Shown here piece by piece: positions 9,535-18,495 of a stretch of DNA of 64,000 nucleotides; the first letter of the stretch is position 1; each line of letters begins with the position of its first letter. The DNA lies in assembly GCF_030272895.1 (NCBI RefSeq), contig NZ_JALRNF010000004.1, forward strand, positions 117,720 through 181,719, read 5' to 3'. The notes below the pieces were generated by a model. That model was not told where the DNA came from. It saw only the letters and a program-made list of their open reading frames with translations, and did no database searches. Origin of the DNA: Pseudomonas sp. BGr12. Lineage in GTDB: Bacteria > Pseudomonadota > Gammaproteobacteria > Pseudomonadales > Pseudomonadaceae. The translations under genes and the position numbers were made by a program.

Positions 9535-11448
9535 TCAAGCGACCACCGTCGCCTGCAACCCCGCCAGCAACAAGCGCTGGTACAACTCCTCCTTGAGCCC
9601 TTCCGGCCGCGCCAGCCCCATGCGCGCCAACTGCGCGGGATAGGCTTCAGGCGCCGGCGCATCGAGCGCCGCCTTGCCCAGCTCCAGCACCTCGCTCAAC
9701 TTGAACTTGCTCTTGAGCCAGTTCAGCGCCCGCAACACATCCCGCTCCTCTGCCGTGAAGTCGCTGCCCAGCGGGTACTCCGCAAACAACTGCGCATGAC
9801 GTTTGCGCAAGGCCTCCAGACGTTGCGGCGTGTTGTCGCTGAAGCGCGCCTCAAGCGCGAACCCCGGCGCCAGCTTGCCGGCCTTTTTCGCCTGTTCCAT
9901 CAGCTCGGCCTGGAACCGTGAATCACTGATCGCCAGCAACCGGGCAATCACCTCGGCATCGGTCTGCCCGCGCAGGTCGGCGATGCCGTATTCGGTCACC
10001 ACCACATCGCGCAAGTGACGCGGGATGGTGCAATGACCGTAGCCCCAGACCAGATTGGAGCTGACCTCGCCGCCCGATTCGCGCCAGCTGCGCAGCAGCA
10101 GGATCGAGCGGCCGCCCTCCAGGGCGTGGCCCTGGGTGACGAAGTTGTACTGCCCGCCCACGCCGCTGAGCACTCGGCCGTCTTCCAGCTGGTCAGCCAC
10201 GCCGGCGCCCATCAGGGTCATGATGAACGCCGTGTTGATAAAGCGCGCATCGCGGCGCTGCAGGCGCTTGAGCGGCTCCTGGCCGTACAGTTCGTTGATG
10301 TAGCTGATAGCACTCATGGCAAAGCGCCTGCGCATCGCCAGGGGCATTTCACGCAGGCGCTGGTAGAACGAACGGGGCCCGAGGAAGAAACCGCCATGCA
10401 CCAGCACACCCTGGTCATCCAGCTGGCCGGCGTTGGCGGCCTGCTGGCGTTGCTCATCGGCGTACACCGGTCGCCGGACGATGCCCGCCTCGACCAGCGC
10501 CAGCAGGCCGTTGACGAACATCTCGCTGCAGCCGTACAGGCCCTGGTCGAAGGCTGCGGTGCCGCCTTCGCGCTCGATCAGGCGCTGCCAGGGCTGCAGG
10601 TCGATATCGGCCATCAGGGCCTGGTACGCCGGGTTATCCGCGTCTCGGGCCAGCAACGCGCCCGTCAGCGCATCGCCCATGGCGCCGATACCGATCTGCA
10701 AGGTGCCTCCGTCGCGCACCAGGGTGCTGGCGTGCAGGCCGATGAAGTGGTCCTGGGTGGTGACCGGCATGTTCGGCGTCGAGAACAGGCGCCGCTGCTC
10801 GACCGTATCGATCAGCAGGTCGAAGTCCTGCCGGGGCAGCTCGCAGGCGCCCGGCATGTAGGGCAGTTCGGCATGCACCTGGCCCAACAGCAGGATGGTC
10901 TCGCCCGCCGCCCGGCGCCGAGCGATCATCGGCAGCAGGTCGAGGGTGATGTCCGGGTTGCAGCTCAGGCTCAGGAGTTCCGGGTGCTGTGCGTCCTGCG
11001 CCACCAGTTGGGCGATCAGGTTCAGGCCCTTGGCATTGATGTCCCGCGCCGCGTGGCTGTAGTTGCTGCTGACATAGTCCTGCTGGGCCATGCTGCTGTG
11101 CAGCAGGCTGCCGGGCTGCATGAAGAACTGCTCGACGCGGATATTGGGCGGCATGCTGTCCTTGCGCAGGTCGCCCAGGTAATCGAGCTCTTCATAATCG
11201 GCGAACACCCGCTCGACAAAGGGTTCGAGAAAGCGTCGCTGCAAACCGTCACCCAGATCAGGCCGCCCGAGGCTCAGGGCGGTGTAGATTGTCAGACGTC
11301 GCTCCGGCAACTGGCGGATGCGTGCGTACAGCGCGTTGACGAAGGCATTGGGCTTGCCCAATCCCAGGGGCAGACCCATGTGAATATGCGTCGGCAACCG
11401 CGCCAGCACCTGGTCCACGGCCATTTCGATCGAGCAGCGTTGCGTCAT
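9535..11448 (-). CDS. Acetyl-CoA hydrolase/transferase family protein
   Basis: A 637-residue protein of the acetyl-CoA hydrolase/CoA-transferase superfamily. The C-terminal half has the glycine loop GVGGQYNFV and the region VVTEYGIADLRG, which is typical of the family's C-terminal domain. Likely reaction: hydrolysis of an acyl-CoA or transfer of CoA between carboxylates; the substrate is not evident. It is longer than the roughly 500-residue Cat1/SucCoA-transferase type. The ATG at 11448 is chosen because a strong AGGAGG lies just upstream. Cytoplasmic. Confidence 0.85.
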   Translation of the reverse strand: MTQRCSIEMAVDQVLARLPTHIHMGLPLGLGKPNAFVNALYARIRQLPERRLTIYTALSLGRPDLGDGLQRRFLEPFVERVFADYEELDYLGDLRKDSMPPNIRVEQFFMQPGSLLHSSMAQQDYVSSNYSHAARDINAKGLNLIAQLVAQDAQHPELLSLSCNPDITLDLLPMIARRRAAGETILLLGQVHAELPYMPGACELPRQDFDLLIDTVEQRRLFSTPNMPVTTQDHFIGLHASTLVRDGGTLQIGIGAMGDALTGALLARDADNPAYQALMADIDLQPWQRLIEREGGTAAFDQGLYGCSEMFVNGLLALVEAGIVRRPVYADEQRQQAANAGQLDDQGVLVHGGFFLGPRSFYQRLREMPLAMRRRFAMSAISYINELYGQEPLKRLQRRDARFINTAFIMTLMGAGVADQLEDGRVLSGVGGQYNFVTQGHALEGGRSILLLRSWRESGGEVSSNLVWGYGHCTIPRHLRDVVVTEYGIADLRGQTDAEVIARLLAISDSRFQAELMEQAKKAGKLAPGFALEARFSDNTPQRLEALRKRHAQLFAEYPLGSDFTAEERDVLRALNWLKSKFKLSEVLELGKAALDAPAPEAYPAQLARMGLARPEGLKEELYQRLLLAGLQATVVA

Positions 11449-11525
11449 CGGTGCCTCCTGGTCGTCCTTGCAGGTTCGACCGAGCATGGCCCGAGTTTGC
11501 TCCCCTGGCCAGTGCCAGAAACGAC

Positions 11526-11548
11526 AAAGCCCGCACAAGGCGGGCTTT
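11526..11548 (-). terminator. Hairpin upstream of the CoA hydrolase gene, weak terminator
   Basis: aaagcccgc-acaag-gcgggcttt forms a 9-bp perfect stem 17 bp after the cytochrome c5 stop codon. Only three U residues follow on the minus strand, so intrinsic termination may be leaky and partial read-through into the next gene is possible. Confidence 0.6.
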
Positions 11549-11565
11549 GCCGGGAAAGCGCAGGC

Positions 11566-11988
11566 TTACAGGCCGGACATCTTCTTGATGGCGCCCTTGA
11601 GGTCGTCATCCGAGCAGTCGGCGCAGGTGCCTTTTGGCGGCATGGCGTTGATGCCGGTGATCGCCTTGGCCAGGATGCCGTCCAGACCACCCTGGTGGTC
11701 GGCACGCTCTTTCCAGGCGGCGGTGTCGCCGATTTTCGGCGCGCCCAGCAGGCCGCTGCCGTGGCAGGCGTTACAGTGCTTGGCGATGATTTCGTCCGGG
11801 GTCTTGGCACCGCCACCACCGGCGGAGGCAGCCACTTCCATGCCCTTGCATTCCTGACCCTGAACACACACCTGGCCGACCGGTTCCAGCCGCTTGGCGA
11901 TGTCGTCGTTGGTCGCAGCTTGTGCGCTGACTGCCCAAAGGGCCAATACGGCAGCTGGTACGGCCAGCATTTTCTTGATTAGATTCAC
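11566..11988 (-). CDS. Cytochrome c5, periplasmic class I cytochrome
   Basis: Small exported electron carrier with one covalent heme. The 140-residue product has an N-terminal signal peptide (positively charged NLIKK, hydrophobic core, cleavage after SAQA). The heme motif is CNACHG. A C-terminal pair CADCSDDDL is the cytochrome c5 signature disulfide, and MPPKG supplies the distal Met. A further CVQGQEC pair precedes the domain. The chosen start is GTG at 11988, with GAGGG about 8 bp upstream; an ATG six codons downstream would shorten the signal peptide. Confidence 0.88.
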   Translation of the reverse strand: MNLIKKMLAVPAAVLALWAVSAQAATNDDIAKRLEPVGQVCVQGQECKGMEVAASAGGGGAKTPDEIIAKHCNACHGSGLLGAPKIGDTAAWKERADHQGGLDGILAKAITGINAMPPKGTCADCSDDDLKGAIKKMSGL

Positions 11989-12129
11989 GCGTACACCCTC
12001 ATGGTGGCTAGTCACGCCCGCGGCCACGGTTTCGCAGGCGGCGCAAGTATAACGGGAACCCTGCCTTACCGAAACAACCCTAGAGTCCAAAGGGTCTTAG
12101 CCGCGACAATCCGCCGCGCGCGCAACACC

Positions 12130-12678
12130 TTAGAAGTTGGCCGGGGTTGCCGCACTGATCAGCCGGGCTGGCTCATCGTAAGGATTGCGGAAGCGGTGCG
12201 GCTTGGTACTTTCAAAATAGTAGCTGTCGCCCGCTTCGAGGATAAAAGTTTCCAGCCCCACCACCAGCTCCAGGCGGCCTTCGAGGAGGATGCCGGTTTC
12301 TTCGCCATCGTGGGTGAGCATCTCTTCACCGGTATCGGCGCCCGGTGGATAGACTTCGTTGAGAAAGGCGATGGCCCGGCTCGGGTGCGCCTTGCCGACC
12401 AGCTTCATGGTCACTGCACCGTCGGAGATGTCGATCAGCTCGTGGGCCTTGTAGACGATCTGCGTGGGGTTTTCAGGTTGCAGCTCTTCGGAAAAGAACT
12501 CGACCATGGACATCGGAATGCCACCCAGCACCTTGCGCAGCGAGCTGATCGAAGGGCTGACGCTGTTCTTCTCGATCATCGAGATGGTGCTGTTGGTGAC
12601 ACCCGCGCGCTTGGCGAGTTCACGCTGAGACAGGCCCTTGAGCTTGCGGATGGCTTGCAGTCGTTCACCGACGTCCAA
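12130..12678 (-). CDS. pauR: XRE/cupin transcriptional regulator, PauR/PuuR-like
   Basis: A 182-residue repressor with an N-terminal helix-turn-helix (about residues 5-60, LSQRELAKRAGVTNSTISMI) and a C-terminal cupin (about 110-180). In P. aeruginosa the gene next to dadX is PauR (PA5301), which represses polyamine catabolism and senses putrescine or cadaverine; the same architecture and the same neighbour here support the name. Several likely target functions occur in this window: an FAD oxidase, two aldehyde dehydrogenases and gamma-glutamyl-polyamine genes. Assignment rests on recalled synteny. Confidence 0.8.
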   Translation of the reverse strand: MDVGERLQAIRKLKGLSQRELAKRAGVTNSTISMIEKNSVSPSISSLRKVLGGIPMSMVEFFSEELQPENPTQIVYKAHELIDISDGAVTMKLVGKAHPSRAIAFLNEVYPPGADTGEEMLTHDGEETGILLEGRLELVVGLETFILEAGDSYYFESTKPHRFRNPYDEPARLISAATPANF

Positions 12679-12784
12679 AGCTTGCGCCTCCTAAACGAAC
12701 GAGTGGGGTCGAAATTGAACGTATCATCGCAACAGCGTTCAGTATTTACAACACTTCGACCCGCAGCCTGTCCGCTTTGGCGTT

Positions 12785-13858
12785 TCACTCGTCGATATAG
12801 TCCAGGGGAACGCGCTTGAGGTTGCAGAAAATCTGATACGGGATCATCCCGGCCTGCAGCGCCACATCGCTGGCCAGCACGTTCTTGCCCCACAATTCCA
12901 CCGGGCTGCCGACGCCGGCTTCGGGCACGTCGGTCAGGTCGATGCAGAGCATGTCCATGGACACCCGGCCGATCAGCTGGCTGCGCTTGCCGGCCACCAG
13001 CACCGGGGTACCGGTGGGTGCCTGGCGCGGGTAGCCGTCGGCGTAACCCATGGCAACCACGCCCACGCGGGTCGGCCGCGGGCTGATGAATTTCGCCCCG
13101 TAGCCCACCGGCTCGCCGGCGGGCAGTTCGCGCACGCTGATGACCCGCGACTGCAGGGTCATCACCGGCTGCAGGCGCGCCGCCTCGGCCTGTGGCACTT
13201 CGAACGGGGTGGCGCCGTAGAGCATGATGCCCGGGCGTACCCAATCACTGGGGATGTTCGGCCAGCCGAGCACGGCCGGCGAGTTGCGCAGGCTGACCTC
13301 GGCACTCAGGCCCTGGCGCGCGGCCTGGAACACCGCCACCTGGTCGTTGCTGGCACCGCTGTCGAGCTCGTCGGCGCGGGCGAAGTGGCTCATCAGCACG
13401 ATGCGCGTCACCTTGCCGCTGGCCAACAGGCGCTGATAGGCCGCCTGGTAGTCCTTGGGGTGCAGGCCGACCCGGTGCATGCCGCTGTCGAGCTTGAGCC
13501 AGACGGTGATCGGCGCGCTCATCCGGGTCTGTTCGATGGCTTCCAGCTGCCACAACGAATGCACCACGCACCACAGGTCGTGCTTGACGATCAGCTCCAG
13601 CTCGCTGGCTTCGAAAATGCCTTCGAGCAGCAGGATCGGCGCCTTGATGCCGGCCGCCCGCAACTCCAGGGCTTCCTCGATGCAGGCCACGGCAAAACCA
13701 TCGGCCTGTTGCTCGAGCGCCAGGGCGCAACGCACGGCGCCATGACCATAGGCATCGGCCTTGATCACGGCCAGGGCTTTGGCGCCGGACAGTTCACGGG
13801 CCAGTTGATAGTTGTGACGCAGGGCTTGGAGGTCGATCAGGGCACGGGCAGGACGCAT
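12785..13858 (-). CDS. dadX: Catabolic alanine racemase
   Basis: PLP enzyme converting L-alanine to D-alanine for oxidation by DadA. The 357 residues match DadX. The PLP lysine is in [11 protein letters not shown] near residue 33, and the catalytic tyrosine lies in the region RPGIMLYG to VGYGAKF. The ATG at 13858 begins the conserved [10 protein letters not shown] and has AGAAGG upstream; a longer in-frame start would add 26 unconserved residues. It is the third gene of dadA-ridA-dadX, 96 bp after ridA, and is probably induced by alanine through the divergent Lrp protein. Confidence 0.94.
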   Translation of the reverse strand: MRPARALIDLQALRHNYQLARELSGAKALAVIKADAYGHGAVRCALALEQQADGFAVACIEEALELRAAGIKAPILLLEGIFEASELELIVKHDLWCVVHSLWQLEAIEQTRMSAPITVWLKLDSGMHRVGLHPKDYQAAYQRLLASGKVTRIVLMSHFARADELDSGASNDQVAVFQAARQGLSAEVSLRNSPAVLGWPNIPSDWVRPGIMLYGATPFEVPQAEAARLQPVMTLQSRVISVRELPAGEPVGYGAKFISPRPTRVGVVAMGYADGYPRQAPTGTPVLVAGKRSQLIGRVSMDMLCIDLTDVPEAGVGSPVELWGKNVLASDVALQAGMIPYQIFCNLKRVPLDYIDE

Positions 13859-13954
13859 GACGGCAGCCTTCTGGGCAGTCTGGTTGGAAGTAAAAAGCCC
13901 GGCGCCCGAACGCAGCTGGTAGGCCGCAAGCGGCACCGGGTGAGGGATTGCGTG

Positions 13955-14308
13955 TTACGGCAGGGCAGCGACCACCGACAGTTCAACGAGGATTTCCGGC
14001 TCGCAGAGCTTGGCCTCGACCGTGGCGCGGGCCGGGGCGACGCCCTTGGGCAGCCACTGGTCCCACACCGCGTTCATGCCCTGGAAATGCGCATCGATGT
14101 CCTTGAGGTAGATGGTCACCGACAACAGACGCGTCTTGTCGGTGCCCGCCAGATCCAGTAGGCGCTCGATGTTGCCCAGGGCTTCACGGGTCTGCTGTTC
14201 GATCCCGGCGTTCATGTCGTTACCCACCTGGCCCGCCAGGTAGACGGTGCCGTTGTGGGTAACGATCTGACTCATGCGCTCATTGGTGAGCTGGCGCTGG
14301 ACTGGCAT
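13955..14308 (-). CDS. RidA/YjgF/Rid-family protein in the dad operon
   Basis: A 117-residue member of the Rid superfamily, whose best-known members hydrolyse reactive 2-imino acids to 2-oxo acids plus ammonia. It keeps the Rid fold pattern ([31 protein letters not shown] with the conserved Arg). The start at 14308 has AGGAG upstream and lies inside the end of dadA, a 29-bp overlap that suggests translational coupling. Oxidation of D-alanine by DadA goes through an imine, so a deaminase partner makes metabolic sense; this link is an inference. Confidence 0.88.
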   Translation of the reverse strand: MPVQRQLTNERMSQIVTHNGTVYLAGQVGNDMNAGIEQQTREALGNIERLLDLAGTDKTRLLSVTIYLKDIDAHFQGMNAVWDQWLPKGVAPARATVEAKLCEPEILVELSVVAALP

Positions 14309-15581
14309 GCTTTGCAGGCTCCTGCTGTTTGCCGTAACGAGAGATATCGAGGCCTTCGGCACTGATCTGCGGCTTTTTACGCGCCATCAGGTCGGCCAGC
14401 AAGCGGCCGGAACCGCAGGCCATGGTCCAGCCCAGTGTACCGTGGCCGGTGTTGAGGAACAGGTTGCGGAACGGCGTGGCACCGACGATCGGGGTACCGT
14501 CCGGGGTAGTCGGACGCAGGCCGGTCCAGAAACTGGCCTGGCTCAGGTCGCCGCCGCGAGGATAAAGGTCGTTGACGATCATCTCCAGGGTTTCGCGCCG
14601 ACGCGGGTTCAGCGACAGGTCGAAACCGGCGATCTCGGCCATGCCGCCGACACGGATGCGGTTGTCGAAGCGGGTGATCGCGACCTTGTAGGTCTCGTCG
14701 AGAATGGTCGAGGTCGGGGCCATGGCCGGGTCGGTGATCGGCACGGTCAGCGAGTAACCCTTGAGCGGGTAGACCGGGGCGCGGATGCCCAGCGGCTTGA
14801 GCATCTGCGGCGAGTAGCTGCCCAGGGCCAGCACGTAGCGGTCGGCGGTTTCCAGCTTGCCGTCGATCCACACACCGTTGATGCGGTCGCCCGCGAAGTC
14901 CAGGCGCTGGATGTCCTGGCCAAAACGGAACTCGACGCCCAGCTTGACCGCCATTTCCGCCAGGCGGGTGGTGAACAGCTGGCAGTCGCCGGTCTGGTCG
15001 TTGGGCAGGCGCAGGGCGCCGGCGAGGATGTCGGTGACATTGGCCAGGGCTGGTTCGACGCGGGCGATGCCTTCGCGGTCGAGCAGTTCGTACGGCACGC
15101 CGGACTGTTCGAGCACGGCGATGTCCTTGGCGGCGTTGTCCAGCTGCGCCTGGGTCCGGAACAGCTGGGTGGTGCCCAGGCTGCGGCCTTCGTAGGCGAT
15201 ACCGGTTTCGGCGCGCAGTTCGTCGAGGCAGTCGCGACTGTACTCGGACAGGCGGACCATGCGCTCCTTGTTCACGGCATAGCGGCTGGCGGTGCAGTTA
15301 CGCAGCATCTGCGCCATCCACAGGTATTGATCGATGTCGGCGGTGGCCTTGATGGCCAGGGGCGCGTGGCGCTCGAGCAGCCACTTGATGGCCTTGAGCG
15401 GCACGCCCGGTGCAGCCCAGGGCGAGGCATAACCCGGCGAGACCTGGCCGGCGTTGGCAAAACTGGTTTCCATGGCGACGGCCGGTTGACGGTCGACCAC
15501 GACGACTTCAAAACCCTGCCGTGCCAGATAGTAGGCACTGGCGGTTCCGATCACACCGCTACCAAGTACCAGAACTCGCAT
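14280..15581 (-). CDS. dadA: D-amino acid dehydrogenase, small subunit
   Basis: Membrane-associated flavoprotein oxidising D-alanine to pyruvate and ammonia and feeding electrons to the respiratory chain. It has 433 residues with an N-terminal FAD Rossmann motif ([21 protein letters not shown], residues 2-22) and a C-terminal FAD-binding segment ([17 protein letters not shown]). It is the first gene of dadA-ridA-dadX. The 156-bp region to the divergent Lrp gene is AT-rich for this window and should hold the Lrp-controlled promoters. Confidence 0.96.
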   Translation of the reverse strand: MRVLVLGSGVIGTASAYYLARQGFEVVVVDRQPAVAMETSFANAGQVSPGYASPWAAPGVPLKAIKWLLERHAPLAIKATADIDQYLWMAQMLRNCTASRYAVNKERMVRLSEYSRDCLDELRAETGIAYEGRSLGTTQLFRTQAQLDNAAKDIAVLEQSGVPYELLDREGIARVEPALANVTDILAGALRLPNDQTGDCQLFTTRLAEMAVKLGVEFRFGQDIQRLDFAGDRINGVWIDGKLETADRYVLALGSYSPQMLKPLGIRAPVYPLKGYSLTVPITDPAMAPTSTILDETYKVAITRFDNRIRVGGMAEIAGFDLSLNPRRRETLEMIVNDLYPRGGDLSQASFWTGLRPTTPDGTPIVGATPFRNLFLNTGHGTLGWTMACGSGRLLADLMARKKPQISAEGLDISRYGKQQEPAKHASPAPAHQ

Positions 15582-15737
15582 GTTGATTACCCTCGACGCA
15601 GCACGCAGCTGACATTTGTTGTTAATGGCGTAGATGCGCGCAGTATAAGAAGGTAAGCCCAGTGCATTTCACTATATAAAAGCCTATATTTGGCGACAAT
15701 TCTCGGCAAGGTTGGCTTTTACGGAGGGGCATCCACT

Positions 15738-16226
15738 ATGAGAACCCAGCATCAAAGCAAGCGTGAGCTGGACAAGATCGACCGCAACATCCTGCGGATC
15801 CTGCAGGCAGACGGGCGGATCTCGTTCACCGAACTGGGCGAGAAGGTCGGCCTGTCGACCACGCCCTGCACCGAGCGGGTCCGGCGCCTGGAGCGCGAAG
15901 GGATCATCATGGGCTACAACGCCCGGCTCAACCCGCAGCACCTCAAGGGCAGCCTGCTGGTGTTCGTCGAAATCAGCCTGGACTACAAGTCCGGCGACAC
16001 CTTCGAGGAGTTCCGCCGCGCCGTGCTGAAACTGCCGCACGTGCTGGAATGCCATCTGGTCTCGGGTGACTTCGACTATCTGGTCAAGGCGCGGATTTCG
16101 GAGATGGCCTCCTATCGCAAACTGCTCGGCGACATCCTGCTCAAGCTGCCGCACGTGCGTGAATCGAAGAGCTACATCGTTATGGAAGAGGTCAAGGAAA
16201 GCCTCAGCCTGCCGATTCCGGACTGA
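15738..16226 (+). CDS. lrp: Lrp/AsnC-family regulator of the dad operon
   Basis: A 162-residue leucine-responsive-type regulator. The helix-turn-helix covers about residues 10-60 (LDKIDRNILRILQADGRISF, then TELGEKVGLS) and the RAM/AsnC effector domain about 75-155. The ATG at 15738 has GGAGGGG 8 bp upstream. It is divergent from dadA; in P. aeruginosa the corresponding protein (DadR/Lrp) activates dadAX in response to alanine, which is the expected role here. Expected to form higher oligomers that wrap DNA. Confidence 0.92.
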   Translation: MRTQHQSKRELDKIDRNILRILQADGRISFTELGEKVGLSTTPCTERVRRLEREGIIMGYNARLNPQHLKGSLLVFVEISLDYKSGDTFEEFRRAVLKLPHVLECHLVSGDFDYLVKARISEMASYRKLLGDILLKLPHVRESKSYIVMEEVKESLSLPIPD

Positions 16227-16229
16227 GGC

Positions 16230-16583
16230 TCAGACCAGCACCTGGCGGGTGCTGGCGATGTACTGGTGCACCAGCTTCTCGGCCTGCGGATCGATCATTT
16301 CCGCGGGGCCGCGACCATTGGGGCAAGGCAGGCGCGGGGTAGTGCCGAACAGCCGGCAGATCAGCGGCCGTTCTTCATACACCGTGCAGCCGTTCGGACC
16401 CAGATGCACACAGTTGAGCTCGGCCAGGGCGGCTTCCTGCTCGGCAGCGCTCTTGCGCGGCAGGCGGGCCATCTCTTCGGACGAGGTGGTCACCGGCCCG
16501 CAGCAATCGTGGCAGCCCGGCACGCATTCGAAGGACGGGATCTGCTCACGCAGGAAGCGGATCTTGTGGCTGTTGCAACTCAT
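16230..16583 (-). CDS. YkgJ-family cysteine-cluster protein
   Basis: A 117-residue protein of the YkgJ/CxxCxxCC family, thought to bind zinc or an iron-sulfur cluster. Cysteine groups are CVPGCHDCCG (about residues 24-33), then C in LNCVHLGPNGC, then ICRLFG and LPCP. Function is not established in the family. The chosen ATG (MSCNSHK) has a weak AAGG upstream; an ATG 42 bp further upstream has no visible ribosome site. Its stop lies 3 bp after the convergent lrp stop. Confidence 0.85.
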   Translation of the reverse strand: MSCNSHKIRFLREQIPSFECVPGCHDCCGPVTTSSEEMARLPRKSAAEQEAALAELNCVHLGPNGCTVYEERPLICRLFGTTPRLPCPNGRGPAEMIDPQAEKLVHQYIASTRQVLV

Positions 16584-16695
16584 GGCGGCCTTGGCTGAAG
16601 CAGGGAAAGGGCAATTTTGCCTCATGGTTGCCCAGCCGTGAAAGCACGGCTTATCCTGCGTCAAATTTTCCAAACACCCGAACCAGGATGACTTC

Positions 16696-18000
16696 ATGAC
16701 CGTCGGTGCCCCGCTGCCCGTCTCGCACACCGCTTCCTACTACGCCGCCAGCAGCGCGCCGCAGCCGGACTATGCGCCGTTGGCCGACGAACTGCAGTGC
16801 GACGTCTGTGTGGTCGGCGGTGGCTATTCCGGGCTGAACACCGCCATCGAACTGGCCGAACGTGGCCTGAAGGTGGTGCTGCTGGAGGCCCGGCGGATCG
16901 GCTGGGGCGCCAGCGGACGCAACGGCGGCCAGCTGATTCGCGGGGTAGGCCACGGCCTGGAGCAGTTCCGCCCGCAGCTGGGTGACAGCGGGGTGCGCGC
17001 GCTGAAGCTGATGGGGCTTGAAGCGGTGGAGATTGTCCGCCAGCGCATCGAGCGCCATGCCATCGACTGCGACCTGACCTGGGGATACTGCGACCTGGCC
17101 AACAAGCCACGGGACTACCAGGGCTTCATCGAGGACGCCGAAGAACTGCACAGCCTGGGTTACCGCCATGAGCTACGCCTGGTGGAGCCTGGGCAGATGC
17201 ACTCGGTGATCGGCTCCGACCGTTACGTGGGCGGCATGATCGACATGGGCTCGGGCCACCTGCACCCACTGAACCTGGCCATTGGCGAAGCGGCTGTGGC
17301 CGAGCGCCTGGGTGTGCGGCTGTTCGAACAGTCGCCGGTCACCCGCATCGACTATGGCCCCCAGGTGCGGGTCCATACAGCGCAAGGCTCGGTGCGCGCC
17401 GCCACCCTGGTCCTGGCCTGCAATGCCTACCTGAACAACCTGAACCCGCAGTTGGGCGGCAAGATCCTGCCCGCCGGCAGCTACATCATCGCCACCGAGC
17501 CCTTGAGCGAAGCCCAGGCCCGGCAACTGCTGCCGCAGAACATGGCGGTGTGCGACCAGCGCGTGACGGTGGACTACTTCCGTCTCTCGGCCGACCGCCG
17601 GCTGCTGTTCGGTGGCGCCTGCCACTACTCCGGTCGCGACCCGAAAGATATCGCCGGCTACATGCGCCCGAAGATGCTCAAGGTATTTCCGCTGCTGGCG
17701 GACGCGCGCATCGACTATCAGTGGGGCGGCATGATCGGTATCGGCGCCAACCGCTTGCCGCAGATCGGTCGCCTGCGCGAGCAACCCAATGTGTATTACG
17801 CCCAGGCCTACGCCGGCCACGGCCTGAACGCCACCCACCTGGCTGGCCGGCTGCTGGGCGAGGCCATCAGCGGCGAACAGGCCGGCCGCTTCGACCTGTT
17901 CGCCCAGGTGCCGCACCTGACCTTCCCCGGCGGCAAGCACCTGCGCTCGCCGCTGCTGGCCCTAGGCATGCTCTGGCATCGCCTCAAGGAGCTGGTCTGA
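16696..18000 (+). CDS. FAD-dependent oxidoreductase, PuuB/PauB-like
   Basis: DAO-family flavoenzyme of 434 residues. The FAD Rossmann motif CVVGGGYSGLNTAIELAERG starts near residue 38, followed by GWGASGRNGGQ, the usual signature of gamma-glutamylputrescine oxidase (PuuB/PauB) and related enzymes. The likely reaction is oxidative deamination of gamma-glutamyl-polyamine to the aldehyde with H2O2 release. Other amine or amino-acid substrates remain possible. It starts at 16696 after AGGATGA and stands alone between ykgJ and a REP element; the PauR-like gene is 4 kb away. Confidence 0.85.
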   Translation: MTVGAPLPVSHTASYYAASSAPQPDYAPLADELQCDVCVVGGGYSGLNTAIELAERGLKVVLLEARRIGWGASGRNGGQLIRGVGHGLEQFRPQLGDSGVRALKLMGLEAVEIVRQRIERHAIDCDLTWGYCDLANKPRDYQGFIEDAEELHSLGYRHELRLVEPGQMHSVIGSDRYVGGMIDMGSGHLHPLNLAIGEAAVAERLGVRLFEQSPVTRIDYGPQVRVHTAQGSVRAATLVLACNAYLNNLNPQLGGKILPAGSYIIATEPLSEAQARQLLPQNMAVCDQRVTVDYFRLSADRRLLFGGACHYSGRDPKDIAGYMRPKMLKVFPLLADARIDYQWGGMIGIGANRLPQIGRLREQPNVYYAQAYAGHGLNATHLAGRLLGEAISGEQAGRFDLFAQVPHLTFPGGKHLRSPLLALGMLWHRLKELV

Positions 18001-18006
18001 CCTGTG

Positions 18007-18089
18007 TAGGAGCGGGCTTGCCCCGCGATGCGATGTAGCTGACAGATCGCTATCGCGGGGCAAGTCGAGTCGTCGCACCGCCGCGCCTA
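18007..18089. repeat. REP-type pair with alternative arm
   Basis: taggagcgggcttgccccgc gat (18007-18029) is followed after 21 bp by tatcgcggggcaag and then tcgagtcgtcgcaccgccgc. The last block is the reverse complement of the extra block in the element at 2374-2437. Its end reaches the stop codon of the DUF1127 gene. Confidence 0.8.
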
Positions 18090-18317
18090 CGAGCGCCAGA
18101 AGGGCTTGAGCCCCTCCTCGAGCGCCTGACCCGGCGTCAGGCCGACATCGCGCAGCTGTTCGGGTGTCAGCTCCAGCAGCGCGCGGCGGCTGTGCCAACG
18201 GTGCGCCATCAGCCCCCAGCGACCGAGCCCGACCGGGGCATTGAAGAGCTTCAAGCGCTGCTCGCGGCTCAGTTCTTCAGGGTGAAGTTGCAGGCGCACA
18301 TCGCTCATGCCGCTCAT
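18087..18317 (-). CDS. DUF1127 small basic protein
   Basis: A 76-residue protein (or 73 if it starts at the second ATG, 18308). The C-terminal part RALLELTPEQLRDVGLTPGQ followed by ALEEGLKPFWR is the DUF1127/YjiS motif: an arginine-rich helix, then the L-x-D-I/V-G-L-T signature. Other small DUF1127 proteins have been reported to bind RNA or affect phosphate and carbon metabolism; nothing specific can be said here. It is divergent from a MocR-type regulator with a repeat-rich region between them, so it may be that regulator's target. Confidence 0.85.
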   Translation of the reverse strand: MSGMSDVRLQLHPEELSREQRLKLFNAPVGLGRWGLMAHRWHSRRALLELTPEQLRDVGLTPGQALEEGLKPFWRS

Positions 18318-18378
18318 TGCTTGATTCCTCCGGGGTTGGATAACCGTGGGAAAAGCATGCGCGCTTGAGGAAAAGCAT

Positions 18379-18475
18379 TACAGATTCAAAAACGATGTAT
18401 TATTTCCATACAGAATTGTCAGCTTTCCTACTGAATGCTGTATTTTTTCAGTATCTGTACTGGTCAGATGCTGTA
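18379..18475. promoter_or_regulatory. Repeat-rich control region of the MocR/DUF1127 divergent pair
   Basis: AT-rich segment holding three direct copies of CTGTA (18438, 18455, 18471; spacing 17 and 16 bp), two inverse copies TACAG (18379, 18409) and related TACTG/CAGTA words (18429, 18449, 18459). MocR-type regulators commonly bind direct repeats, so this is a plausible operator array overlapping both promoters. Confidence 0.5.
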
Positions 18476-18495
18476 GTTCTACGCGGGAGTATGCC

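Noticed and set aside
18346..18495. Long N-terminal extension of the MocR gene
   Set aside because: It would run through the repeat-rich promoter region; the ATG at 18496 has a good ribosome site and begins the winged helix.
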